Program-made: the position numbers and the translations under genes | Notes under the pieces: model-generated | Database searches by the model: none | What the model was told of the DNA's origin: nothing | The model's input: the letters and a program-made list of their open reading frames with translations, nothing else | Source of the DNA: Chloroflexota bacterium | Lineage (GTDB): Bacteria; Chloroflexota; Anaerolineae; Promineifilales; Promineifilaceae | Assembly (NCBI GenBank): GCA_014584575.1 | Contig: JACTMP010000074.1 | Span: forward strand, 32,518-96,517 | Length of the DNA: 64,000 nucleotides | Direction of reading: 5' to 3' | Shown here: in pieces, positions 35,252 to 43,461 of the stretch | How the letters are laid out: the number at the start of each line of letters is the position of its first letter | Numbering within the stretch: the first letter of the stretch is position 1

Positions 35252-38200
35252 TTATGGCGAAATAATTGGCGGCACCACTGTAACCAACAGCGGCGGGCTG
35301 ATGATCAGCAGTGGCACAATTGGCTCATGGTATATGCGCAGTTCGCGCACATACCCTTTGAAAATGGTGCCATTGGAATAGTTAATGACGCTCACATCCG
35401 GGTCATTGCCCTGGTTCAAATTGAACGCCACCGTACAGCGCAATACCCGATCCAGGTACAGCCGCCCCACCGAACCGTCATAGGTAATCAGCGCCGTGTG
35501 CCACTGACCCGGCTGGTAAGCGCCGGCGCAGGCTTCACGGTTGCTGTTGTTGGTCAGCAGGCTGATACTGCCATCCGCGTTCAGTTCAAAACCCATCCAG
35601 CGAAAAGAGCGACCGCCCACCACCACCGGCATTCGCCGGAATTCATCGGCGTTAAACTCAATCTGGATGGAGAAAGAGTTAAAGCTAAAGCCGTTCAGGT
35701 TAGGCGTAGAAATGGTGCAGGCATTGGGATCGGTTGACCCCGGATAAATGCCATTACAGTAAATGCCATCGTTCTGGAACGGAGCGTTCGTCAATGTCGC
35801 GTTCGCCTGTTTGCCGGTGACGTCGGCGGCGTTTTCTGTCAGCGGGTAATGGGCCACCAGTCGGGCCTGGGCGGTGGCAGTGGCCGCCTGCGCGGTCTGG
35901 GCGGCAGCAACTTCGGTTTGTTGCGCTTCGGCAGTCTGGGCAGCAACGGTTTGGGCCACGGCCGTCTGCGCCACGGCCGTTGCCTGGGCATCCCCCGCCT
36001 GTAGTGTCTGCTGGGCGCTGACGGTTTGTTGGGCGTCAATCCCCTGTTGTGTCTGCTGCGCGCTAATCGTTTGCTGGGCCACGGCCAATGCCGTGGAAGT
36101 GGCCGCATTTTCGGCCGAAAGCGCCAGCGCCGTGGCATTGGCATTCTGAGAATCTATAAACGCCTGTGTCGCCCCTACATCCGGCGCGGGTGTGGCCGTA
36201 CTTTCCGGCACGGCCGTTGCCGTAGCCGTGAATTGGGCAATCGTGGTCTGGACGGCTACGGCCGTAGCCGTCTGCCTTACCCCTGTGCTGTATACCCAAT
36301 ATTGCTGCCCGCCAAAAACCAGGCCCAGGCAAGTAAAAATGCTCAATACCGGAATCATCCACAGCGCCCAGGTGGGAAATCGCGGATAGACCTCAATCAT
36401 GCCTTGTTTGCGTTCAATGTCGTCTACACCGGCCTGCACCTGTACCTGGAAAGAGTAGGTGCGCGTCCGCCCGGTTAACGGCCGTGCCTTTGGCTGCACG
36501 CGCAACATCACCTCGCCCGCCTGGCCAGGCGGCACCGCTAAGGCGCTTTGCTCGCCAAAAAAGCTGAGAGCATCGGCCGGTTCTCGCGCATGCACCGCAT
36601 ACGTCGCCGGGCTGTTCCCCTCATTTTGCACCGTTACCCGGCAGATACCCCGGTTCACCAATTGCGTCGGCTGCGCTTCCACCCGGTACCGGGCAAACGG
36701 AGCCACCGTCACATTGCCCTTGATGGTTGCCACCCGCTGCCGGGTGGAGGCGGAATAAATGTCAAGCTGGTACGGATGGCGACCGGCATGGGCGCTGCTG
36801 TGGCGCGGTGGATGCACGGTGAACGGCAGCGAAACCGTGCCGCCAGGCATCAACTGCACCGGCTCCGGCGGCAGCGTCAGCCACTCGGCTGGCAGCAGCG
36901 AAAGGCGCAGTTCAAAATGGTCTACCAGCGGGCCATGATTCATCAGTTCGACCTGAATTTCAGCCCGCCCACCCGGCGTCACATCCACATTAGTCGGATT
37001 GACCAAAATACCCAACTGCCCATCCATGCTGAGTAGTTGGGTAACGCCGCTCTGCCCGGCGCGCACTGTGCGTGACCATTGGGGTTGGCCGGGAGCACCG
37101 GCCACGGCCGTGCCTGCCGCTGCCTGCCAGCGCAAGAAAAATGGCCCCAGCCGCACCACCTGCCCCGGTTCCAAAGGCTCTGGAATGTTGGGCAACAACT
37201 GGCTGCTTTTCACAAACGTGCCATTGCTGCTGCCTGTGTCCAGAATTTGCCAGCCGCCGGTCGTGCGTTCCAGGCGAGCGTGCTGCCGGGACACACCTGG
37301 CGCATCCAGCACAATGTCATTCCCCTGGCTGCGGCCAATAGTTAATCTGGCTTTATCCAGACTGACGGTCATGTCCGCCTCGCCCTGGCGCTGGATAATC
37401 AGGTAGTCCGTGCCTGCCGGGGCCGCCAGGCCAGAGCTAACGGAGGGGGCAATGCCCTGGCTCATATCTGGCATCAACTGCGTTACCAGACTCACCACCG
37501 TTGCTGTTCCCGGAGACGCCGGTTTGTTATCCACTGCCTGCTCTTCTAAAACGGTCACGTCTGATCGGGCCTGTTCACGCAGCGCCCGCGCCATATCCTC
37601 CGCCGTCTGAAAACGTTCTTCCGGCTGTTTGGCAATGGCTTTGAGGATGAGCGCCTCTAAATCCGCCGGTAAACCGGGGCGAATGGCATGAGGCAGCGGC
37701 GGCAGTTCGCGGATATGTTTTTCTGCCGCTTCGGCTGGTGTGCGAATCTCAAACGGCAGACGGCCGGTCGCCAGTTGGTAGAGCAAAATGCCCAGAGAGT
37801 AGATGTCGGAACGGCCGTCAATATTCCGCCCCCGACATTGTTCCGGCGACATATAGGGCATCGTGCCCAAAAATGTGCCCGTCTCCGTTTCCACCCCCCC
37901 TTCCAGCAGCTTGGCCAGACCAAAATCCGTCACCACCGCCCGTACCGGCGGTTCACCCTCCCGGTCAGGCTGGTCGAGCGTTTCCAACAGCACATTGTCC
38001 GGTTTGATGTCGCGGTGGACCACTCCCTGGCGATGAGCATATCCCAACGCATCCGCCACCTGTGCCAGCAAAAACAACGATTCGGATAGTTGCAACACCT
38101 GTCCCTTCTGCTGCAAATGGCGCACATACGTGCCCAACGTAGCGCCGGGCACAAAAGCCATGGCCATATAAAGCATGTTTTGCCGGTTACCAAAATGGTA

Positions 38201-38425
38201 AATCTGGACGATAGAGGGGTGTTTCAGGCGGGCGGCGGCCTGTGCTTCTTGCAAAAAACGCTGCTGGAACTCCGGCTGGCGCGCCAGGCTTTGTTTCATG
38301 ATCTTGAGGGCCACCAGCCGGTTCAAATGCACATCCCGCGCCCGGTAAACAGCCCCCATCCCGCCCTCGCCCAGGAGGGCTTCGATGCGGTACTGATCAA
38401 TTTGCTGCCCGGTCAGATCGTTCAT
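35252..38425 (-). CDS. Ser/Thr kinase-FHA membrane protein with LamG-like ectodomain, inside the eCIS operon
   Basis: 1057 residues. Kinase domain ~5-270 with intact VALKIMKQ, VVHRDIKPDNVLL, TDFGLAKL and MSPEQCRG. FHA domain ~345-440 (IGRSQGND, SRQHARLE, SSNGTFVKS). Cytoplasmic beta-sandwich repeats (~470-690) are shared with the kinases at 3721 and 6744. A membrane helix (~695-717) is followed by a long Ala/Thr/Gln-rich region (TVSAQQT, QTAVAQTVAAQTAEAQQT) and a C-terminal concanavalin/LamG-like domain (~875-1045: LVAHYPLTENAADVTG, FSIQIEFNADEF, GRLYLDRVLR). The start overlaps the stop of the HEAT-like gene by 4 nt (ATGA). Its place between baseplate and toxin genes makes it the best candidate kinase for the FHA-gpI protein. 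Confidence 0.9.
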   Translation of the reverse strand: MNDLTGQQIDQYRIEALLGEGGMGAVYRARDVHLNRLVALKIMKQSLARQPEFQQRFLQEAQAAARLKHPSIVQIYHFGNRQNMLYMAMAFVPGATLGTYVRHLQQKGQVLQLSESLFLLAQVADALGYAHRQGVVHRDIKPDNVLLETLDQPDREGEPPVRAVVTDFGLAKLLEGGVETETGTFLGTMPYMSPEQCRGRNIDGRSDIYSLGILLYQLATGRLPFEIRTPAEAAEKHIRELPPLPHAIRPGLPADLEALILKAIAKQPEERFQTAEDMARALREQARSDVTVLEEQAVDNKPASPGTATVVSLVTQLMPDMSQGIAPSVSSGLAAPAGTDYLIIQRQGEADMTVSLDKARLTIGRSQGNDIVLDAPGVSRQHARLERTTGGWQILDTGSSNGTFVKSSQLLPNIPEPLEPGQVVRLGPFFLRWQAAAGTAVAGAPGQPQWSRTVRAGQSGVTQLLSMDGQLGILVNPTNVDVTPGGRAEIQVELMNHGPLVDHFELRLSLLPAEWLTLPPEPVQLMPGGTVSLPFTVHPPRHSSAHAGRHPYQLDIYSASTRQRVATIKGNVTVAPFARYRVEAQPTQLVNRGICRVTVQNEGNSPATYAVHAREPADALSFFGEQSALAVPPGQAGEVMLRVQPKARPLTGRTRTYSFQVQVQAGVDDIERKQGMIEVYPRFPTWALWMIPVLSIFTCLGLVFGGQQYWVYSTGVRQTATAVAVQTTIAQFTATATAVPESTATPAPDVGATQAFIDSQNANATALALSAENAATSTALAVAQQTISAQQTQQGIDAQQTVSAQQTLQAGDAQATAVAQTAVAQTVAAQTAEAQQTEVAAAQTAQAATATAQARLVAHYPLTENAADVTGKQANATLTNAPFQNDGIYCNGIYPGSTDPNACTISTPNLNGFSFNSFSIQIEFNADEFRRMPVVVGGRSFRWMGFELNADGSISLLTNNSNREACAGAYQPGQWHTALITYDGSVGRLYLDRVLRCTVAFNLNQGNDPDVSVINYSNGTIFKGYVRELRIYHEPIVPLLIISPPLLVTVVPPIISP

Positions 38426-39084
38426 GTGTACTTTTCTAACAGGGTTGCTGCTTCTGGCGATCCCAGTTCTTTCAACTGCTGCCGGGCCACATAGCGCATG
38501 TTGGCATCATCGTCTTGCAAGGCTCGCTCATAGACAGGCCATACATCCACCGTTTCATCAGCGTGAATGGGCTGACCCTGTAAGGCCACAAACGGCCGTA
38601 CCTGCTTCATACCCCACACACGAATGGCACCAATTGGGCTGGCCATCGCCCGCAAAATAACGGTAAACGCACGGCCGTCTCCCAATTCGGCCAGGATTCC
38701 CGCTGCCCGGATCGCCCCCAAATAGGCTTCCACATCCAGCGCCGCTACCTGAATGATGATGTCGAGGGCAGATACATCCCCTAGCTGCACCAACCCATAA
38801 GCGGCCAGCGCCCGCACTGATTCGTCTGCATCGAGAAGCGCCTGATGAAACAACGCTGTGTCTTGAGAAGAAGAGGGGTGCGTTAACAGATAATAAGCCG
38901 CAATCCGCACCAGGCTGCTGACATGTTGGGTTGCCTGCCGCCAACTATCGGTCGAGTTCTCAAAGCTATTAGCAGCAAGAATTGCCTGGTTGGTATAGAT
39001 TTCCCAAGCAGAAAACGGCAAATCTCCTAAGTGCAACGAGGGCAAAATGACATCGGCTTCTATCGTGAACGCATCCTCTGTCAT
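38422..39084 (-). CDS. HEAT-like repeat protein coupled to the eCIS kinase
   Basis: 220 residues, all helical, with HEAT-type repeats (ALLDADESVRALAAYGLVQLGDVSALDIII, EAYLGAIRAAGILAELGDGRAFTVIL, ALQDDDANMRYVARQQLKELGSPEAATLL). HEAT repeats usually act as protein-binding scaffolds. AAGGAAATCC precedes the ATG, and its TGA overlaps the kinase ATG, so both should be made together. It may be a kinase partner, substrate or adaptor between kinase and baseplate. Confidence 0.75.
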   Translation of the reverse strand: MTEDAFTIEADVILPSLHLGDLPFSAWEIYTNQAILAANSFENSTDSWRQATQHVSSLVRIAAYYLLTHPSSSQDTALFHQALLDADESVRALAAYGLVQLGDVSALDIIIQVAALDVEAYLGAIRAAGILAELGDGRAFTVILRAMASPIGAIRVWGMKQVRPFVALQGQPIHADETVDVWPVYERALQDDDANMRYVARQQLKELGSPEAATLLEKYT

Positions 39085-39176
39085 GGATTTCCTTCGTAAA
39101 CGTAGCGCGCTTTGGCAAATCGCGTTACGAATTTAAATTCATTGTGGCTGGTTGCTAAAGCCTCAGTAACAGTCTT

Positions 39177-40460
39177 CTATTTGGGCGGAACAAACAGAAT
39201 TTGCCCTGGATGAATAAGGTTTGGGTTGATAATCTCATCTCTATTGGCACGGTAAATTTGCCGCCAGCGACGGCCGTCACCATAGAGATGAACCGCAATC
39301 CGCCATAATGAGTCACCGGGTTGGACAATATAGAAATAATCGCCTGCCTCTCCTTTACGTTTGATCGCGTCGGCTCTGGCTTTGTAAAGCGGCGCCCCAT
39401 CACCGTAGGCTCGCTGCTCCATGGGCGCACCTTCCGCGGCAATAATCAATTGAAAAATTCTGTTTTGTGCCTGTGGCAAAAGTGTACGCACATCGTCAGT
39501 TGTGGCTGCGGTTTGTGCATTTAGCCAGTTTTGGGCCACGGTCAATCCCTGGCGGCCAAAATCCACGTATTCAGTCGCATGGAATTGTTCGTGCCGCTCA
39601 GTTAAGTCCTGTGCCCAAAAGCCGGTACGAGGGGGACGGCCGTTCAGATCACCCATATTCGGCGTCAAATCACCGCTCACCGCCTGGTAATTATTGGCCG
39701 TAATATCCGCATCTTCCTCATCTTCTATGTCTATTTCCCCATTAGGACCTAAGCTCGTGCGCACATCCCAATTCACCACATAAACAAACTCACCAGTCAC
39801 AAAAAAATGGGAAAGTGTATGCACAATTCTGATATTGGAAAGACGACCACTGGGCAAAGTAAACCCAAAATCACTGGCCCTGATGGTAACCCCGCCGCGT
39901 TGAATAGATTGATTATAGGCAAACGTCCCCATGATATTATCCAAAGAAGCCCCTGATAGTTCTTCAGTTGGCAATATCTCTTCTATGACCACTGGTTCTT
40001 GTGTTTCAGATTGCGCTTCCTGAGTTTCGTCTTCGGCGCGAGCGGCGACAGGAATCTGAAAATTGAAAGGTATTCGATGCACAATTTGCCTCAAGGTGCC
40101 AGATGTCTCATCCGTCTCGGCACGTCTCACAGCCGGTTCGTCAGATGCCAGTTCCGAATGGTCCAGGGCAATTGCGGACGATTTCCCCATCTGGTCTAAC
40201 ATAGCCACCGCTCGCTGGAGATGGTGGTTTCCTTGTATCTGGCCCACATTGGCGGCCATGGCCTGGCGCTGCCTGACCGACCATCGTTTATCCCCCAATC
40301 TGGTAACTTGGGATGCCATAGAATAGTCACCATGACTGCCTGATCGTTCCTCGTACAAATCTTCCAGGCCACCTGATTCAGGAGTAACAACCGTATCCTT
40401 TTGCTTCATCTTTGCTTTTTGACGAGGTTGATTACGTTTGGTTTTCTTGCGTTTCGTCAT
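39177..40460 (-). CDS. eCIS-associated HExxH protein with LysM domain and GN..QR signature
   Basis: 427 residues with GAGGAGACA before the ATG. A very basic N-terminus (MTKRKKTKRNQPRQKAKMKQK) precedes a divergent copy of the shared signature (63-86: RQRQAMAANVGQIQGNHHLQR). The central domain contains HEQFH at 290-294 (HExxH) and AEGAPMEQRAY (~342-352), both matched by the protein at 30071. Residues 375-426 are a LysM domain (YIVQPGDSLWRIAVHLYGDGRRWRQIY...HPGQILFVPPK), as in eCIS hub adaptors. It lies directly downstream of the baseplate J gene. Possibilities are a peptidoglycan-directed lytic component or a protease cargo held on the particle by LysM. Confidence 0.7.
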   Translation of the reverse strand: MTKRKKTKRNQPRQKAKMKQKDTVVTPESGGLEDLYEERSGSHGDYSMASQVTRLGDKRWSVRQRQAMAANVGQIQGNHHLQRAVAMLDQMGKSSAIALDHSELASDEPAVRRAETDETSGTLRQIVHRIPFNFQIPVAARAEDETQEAQSETQEPVVIEEILPTEELSGASLDNIMGTFAYNQSIQRGGVTIRASDFGFTLPSGRLSNIRIVHTLSHFFVTGEFVYVVNWDVRTSLGPNGEIDIEDEEDADITANNYQAVSGDLTPNMGDLNGRPPRTGFWAQDLTERHEQFHATEYVDFGRQGLTVAQNWLNAQTAATTDDVRTLLPQAQNRIFQLIIAAEGAPMEQRAYGDGAPLYKARADAIKRKGEAGDYFYIVQPGDSLWRIAVHLYGDGRRWRQIYRANRDEIINPNLIHPGQILFVPPK

Positions 40461-40484
40461 TGTCTCCTCACAGAAAGCAGGGGA

Positions 40485-42494
40485 TCACACAAACTCCACC
40501 ACGTGCGTCCCGGAAGCAATGATGCCATGCGCCACCACCTCCACCGATTCCACCGGTTCACCCTGCGGCCCACTGCCCGGCTCGGTGATAAACAGTTCCA
40601 CCGAACGGATAAACTGCACATTCACCGTGCCCTGCAAACTCTGGTACACATCCGAGAGAAATAACTCCCGGCCAAAGGGCCAGCCATCGCCACGCGGCCC
40701 ACCGGTCAGCGGGTTTAGGAAACGGTAAAGACGGGCCAGGATTTCTTGCTCTACGGCCGTTTGCACCGCATCAGGATTCGCCCGCAGCCGCACCCGCGCC
40801 GCCACCCAACGATACGCCGGGGCGCGCACAAACAGGCGGGTCGTCAGCAGCCGCCGCTCATCCAGAAACGCCGTCAGCCGACCCACGTCACCATCGTCCA
40901 ACTGCAACTCCTCCGGCGTCAGGAACCCTTCCGGGCGGCGCACACGGGGAATCACCAACACATACACCTGTCCCGGCGCTACCCGCCCGCCCTCTGACGG
41001 TTCCGGCTGCAAGCAGCGCACCCGGCCAATGGTTACACCCGGCGTTTGCAGCGCCAGGTCTTCATAGTCTACGGCCGTCACCGCCCGATCCCGGTGGCGC
41101 ATAATTTTGGGGGCGCGTACCATCGCATCTTCCAGCGTCTCCTCGTCCAGGCCGCCCCAGGCCGCCTGCCGGTTACTCACCCGATCCACATAGGGAATGG
41201 CCGTTTTCAGCGTGTTAATGATGCCCGCTTCCACATTGCCCTCTTCGCCGCCGCCATAGCGGTACTGCTTAAAAACCAGGTTCGCGCCGCGTGGCGGGAT
41301 GGCCCCATACCGTTTAATGGCCCCATCCGGCTGGCGGATGGCCGGGCCAAAACGCAGTTCGCCGGTTACGCTGTCCAGGGTGTAATGGCGGCTGTCGGCG
41401 TGGGAATCGGCAAAATCTTTCACTTCCGTCCACACCTGCGCCCCCTCGCCGCTGACATGAACCAACAGCGTCTCGCCGTCGCGCCGATCTAAAATGGGCG
41501 TCACCTGCAAAAAGAAGCGCTGCCCCGGCGAGCCATCACTCTGCCCCAGCAGTTCGTCCCGGATGGCCTGGGCGTGGGTGCTGAGGATCACACCGCCATG
41601 CGTGGAAGTGGTCAGTTTACGCAGCAGCGGGGAACTGGTATACGGCCGCATCCCCTCTTCTCGTTCTGCCCGCGTAATTTCCTTCACCCGCACCCGCACC
41701 CAGTACAGCTTCTTGCCGTTGACGGTGTATTGGCCCATGGCGGGAGTGTGGATTTGGACACGGCCGTTGCCATTCAGCGCCCGCGTCCCATCTATCTCGC
41801 TAAAACAAGGCGACCAGGGCCGATCCGGATTCGGGCTGGAAGCCTCCCACACATACGGCGGCAAATCCGGGTTCGGCCCCCGACCACCGGCATTGTCCCA
41901 CTCCGTCTCCAGCCGCAAAATGTGGTGGCTCAGGTCATTCTCAAACCCCAGATACAGCGCATCACCCACCTGCGGCGTCTCCGAAAAGATGCGGAACTGC
42001 TGCTGTTCCGATAACCCCGCCGCCAATGCCGTCAACCGGGGCGAAGAGCGAAAATCACTCCTGTCCTGCCCCACCGTCTCCGAAAATACCTGGCTAAACT
42101 GCGGCGCGGTAATCGTAAAATCGGCGTCGGTGGTGAAGACGATGGAGCGTTCCGTTTCCGTCTGCGTACTGGCCACTTCTGTACCCGCCGGAATGACCAC
42201 ATCCGCCTCCACCGGCGCCGACAACCAGAACGTGACCGGCGCTTTGGCCGGAACGGGCGCGTGCAGCGTCACCCCCAACATCTCCAAAAACTTAACATAA
42301 TGGCGCTCCGGCACGCGGTTTAGGCGGTACAGCGTCGTCTCCGTCAGCCAGGCAAACAGTTCAATCAGCGTCACGCCAGGATCGCTGACGTTATGGTCTG
42401 TCCACTCGCTGGTGTAATGCGGAATCCGCTTCTTCGCCTCGTCCACCAGGTCTTGAAAGAGTCTGTCGTCTAGTTTGGGTGCGGCTAGTGGCAT
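40485..42494 (-). CDS. eCIS baseplate J-like protein (Afp11/gp47 type)
   Basis: 669 residues, in the usual range for eCIS baseplate J proteins. It shows the family start (LDDRLFQDLVDEAKKRIPHYTSEWTDHNVSDPGVTLIELFAWLTE), the middle VVIPAGTEVA, and the C-terminal baseplate_J pattern (RVSNRQAAWGGLDEETLEDAMVRAPKIMRHRDRAVTAVDYEDLA). It forms the baseplate wedge that joins sheath initiation to the spike complex. GGAGGCAT precedes the ATG. It lies downstream of the gp25-like gene, the order found in Afp and PVC loci. Confidence 0.92.
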   Translation of the reverse strand: MPLAAPKLDDRLFQDLVDEAKKRIPHYTSEWTDHNVSDPGVTLIELFAWLTETTLYRLNRVPERHYVKFLEMLGVTLHAPVPAKAPVTFWLSAPVEADVVIPAGTEVASTQTETERSIVFTTDADFTITAPQFSQVFSETVGQDRSDFRSSPRLTALAAGLSEQQQFRIFSETPQVGDALYLGFENDLSHHILRLETEWDNAGGRGPNPDLPPYVWEASSPNPDRPWSPCFSEIDGTRALNGNGRVQIHTPAMGQYTVNGKKLYWVRVRVKEITRAEREEGMRPYTSSPLLRKLTTSTHGGVILSTHAQAIRDELLGQSDGSPGQRFFLQVTPILDRRDGETLLVHVSGEGAQVWTEVKDFADSHADSRHYTLDSVTGELRFGPAIRQPDGAIKRYGAIPPRGANLVFKQYRYGGGEEGNVEAGIINTLKTAIPYVDRVSNRQAAWGGLDEETLEDAMVRAPKIMRHRDRAVTAVDYEDLALQTPGVTIGRVRCLQPEPSEGGRVAPGQVYVLVIPRVRRPEGFLTPEELQLDDGDVGRLTAFLDERRLLTTRLFVRAPAYRWVAARVRLRANPDAVQTAVEQEILARLYRFLNPLTGGPRGDGWPFGRELFLSDVYQSLQGTVNVQFIRSVELFITEPGSGPQGEPVESVEVVAHGIIASGTHVVEFV

Positions 42495-42496
42495 AT

Positions 42497-42566
42497 GCCT
42501 CCGTAATCGGTAATCGGTAATCGGTAATCGGTAAACGGATGGCTGATAACCGATTACCGATAACCG
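42497..42566. repeat. Intergenic heptamer hairpin (GGTAATC type)
   Basis: Four to five GGTAATC heptamers followed by complementary GATTACC units, between the gp25-like and baseplate J genes. Confidence 0.75.
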
Positions 42567-42567
42567 G

Positions 42568-42963
42568 TCATTCTTCGGGTATCAAATAAAACGGATATAC
42601 CAATGTGCGTTTGTCACGGGTTGTTTTAACTTCGTACTCAATGCAAATGGTCAGACTGCTATCCGCATCCGGGTCAGGGAAAGCATTTACAGTGAGTACA
42701 TTGATGCGCGGTTCCCAGCGTGCCAACGCTTCCTCTACGTATTCTCGCGCCTGGCTGGCGGTATGGCTGTTATTTGGCGCAAACAACAGTTCGTGCAGGC
42801 GGCAGCCAAACGCCGGGCGCATCACCCGCTGGCCTGGCGCTGTTTCCAGGATAATCTGGATGGCCTGGCTCAATTCGGCGTCGCCCTGCGCCAACGCCAA
42901 TCCACCCTGCCGGTCAATCTGCGGCGGAAATGCCCATCCTTTGCCAATAATGTCTTGTTTCAT
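42568..42963 (-). CDS. eCIS gp25-like baseplate protein (Afp9/GpW type)
   Basis: 131 residues matching the GpW/gp25 fold that starts sheath assembly: IGKGWAFPPQID, EDAxLxQxI-like AELSQAIQIILETAPGQRVMRPAFGCRLHELLFAPN, then REYVEEALARWEPRINV and the C-terminal TLVYPFYLI. Length is typical. It sits between the PAAR-like tip gene and the baseplate J gene. Confidence 0.92.
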   Translation of the reverse strand: MKQDIIGKGWAFPPQIDRQGGLALAQGDAELSQAIQIILETAPGQRVMRPAFGCRLHELLFAPNNSHTASQAREYVEEALARWEPRINVLTVNAFPDPDADSSLTICIEYEVKTTRDKRTLVYPFYLIPEE

Positions 42964-42973
42964 AGTCCCTCTT

Positions 42974-43007
42974 GTTTGTAGTAACGACTTAAGTCGTTAC
43001 TACAAAC
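42974..43007. repeat. Perfect 34-bp palindrome
   Basis: GTTTGTAGTAACGACTT is followed at once by its exact complement, between the PAAR-like and gp25-like genes. In RNA the 17-bp stem would have to open a few pairs to form a loop. A related structure with the same GTAGTA ends is at 51947. Confidence 0.8.
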
Positions 43008-43009
43008 CA

Positions 43010-43402
43010 TCAAGGCACATTTGTCGTCATTTGCCCAGGGGAAACGACGGTAATCACGCCGCCCCAGGCACACATCAGGGTACAGGTATTGTTTAGCGCC
43101 GGTTTATTGCCAATCATCACCGTGGGTGAACCGGGCGTCCAGGGCGCGGTTGTTACCGGGATGCAGGGCTGCGGCGTCAGCACACCCAACGCCGCCGAAG
43201 TAGCCGCCGCTACCTGTGGATTACTCAAAGTAATGCACATGCCAAACGGCAGCACGTTTTTCATGGGCACGTTGTCCATGATCGTGGCGCCGGGCATATT
43301 GCTGGCATTGGTACGCCCCTCTGGCGTAATGATCAGGTTGCCGGGTGTCGTGCCAAAACTGCACATGATTTGGGCGTTGTTTGTAACTAGCTGAGCCATC
43401 AT
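43010..43402 (-). CDS. PAAR-like spike-tip protein (DUF4280 type, Afp10-like)
   Basis: 130 residues with the DUF4280/PAAR-like pattern: an N-terminal Cys in AQIMCSFG, MDNVPMKNVLPFGMCITLSNP, PCIPVTTAPWTPGSPTVMIGNKPALNNTCTLMCAWGGVITVVSPGQ. The four conserved cysteines fit a small metal- or disulfide-stabilised cone at the tip of the VgrG-like spike. It directly follows the VgrG-like gene, as expected. Confidence 0.88.
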   Translation of the reverse strand: MMAQLVTNNAQIMCSFGTTPGNLIITPEGRTNASNMPGATIMDNVPMKNVLPFGMCITLSNPQVAAATSAALGVLTPQPCIPVTTAPWTPGSPTVMIGNKPALNNTCTLMCAWGGVITVVSPGQMTTNVP

Positions 43403-43405
43403 TTT

Positions 43406-43461
43406 TATTGGAGATTAGAGATTGTCGAATCTCCAATCTCAAATCTCTAATCTCCGATCTC
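43406..43461. repeat. Intergenic heptamer hairpin (GGAGATT type)
   Basis: A GGAGATTAGAGATT arm and the complementary AATCTCCAATCTC series between the VgrG-like and PAAR-like genes. Confidence 0.7.
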
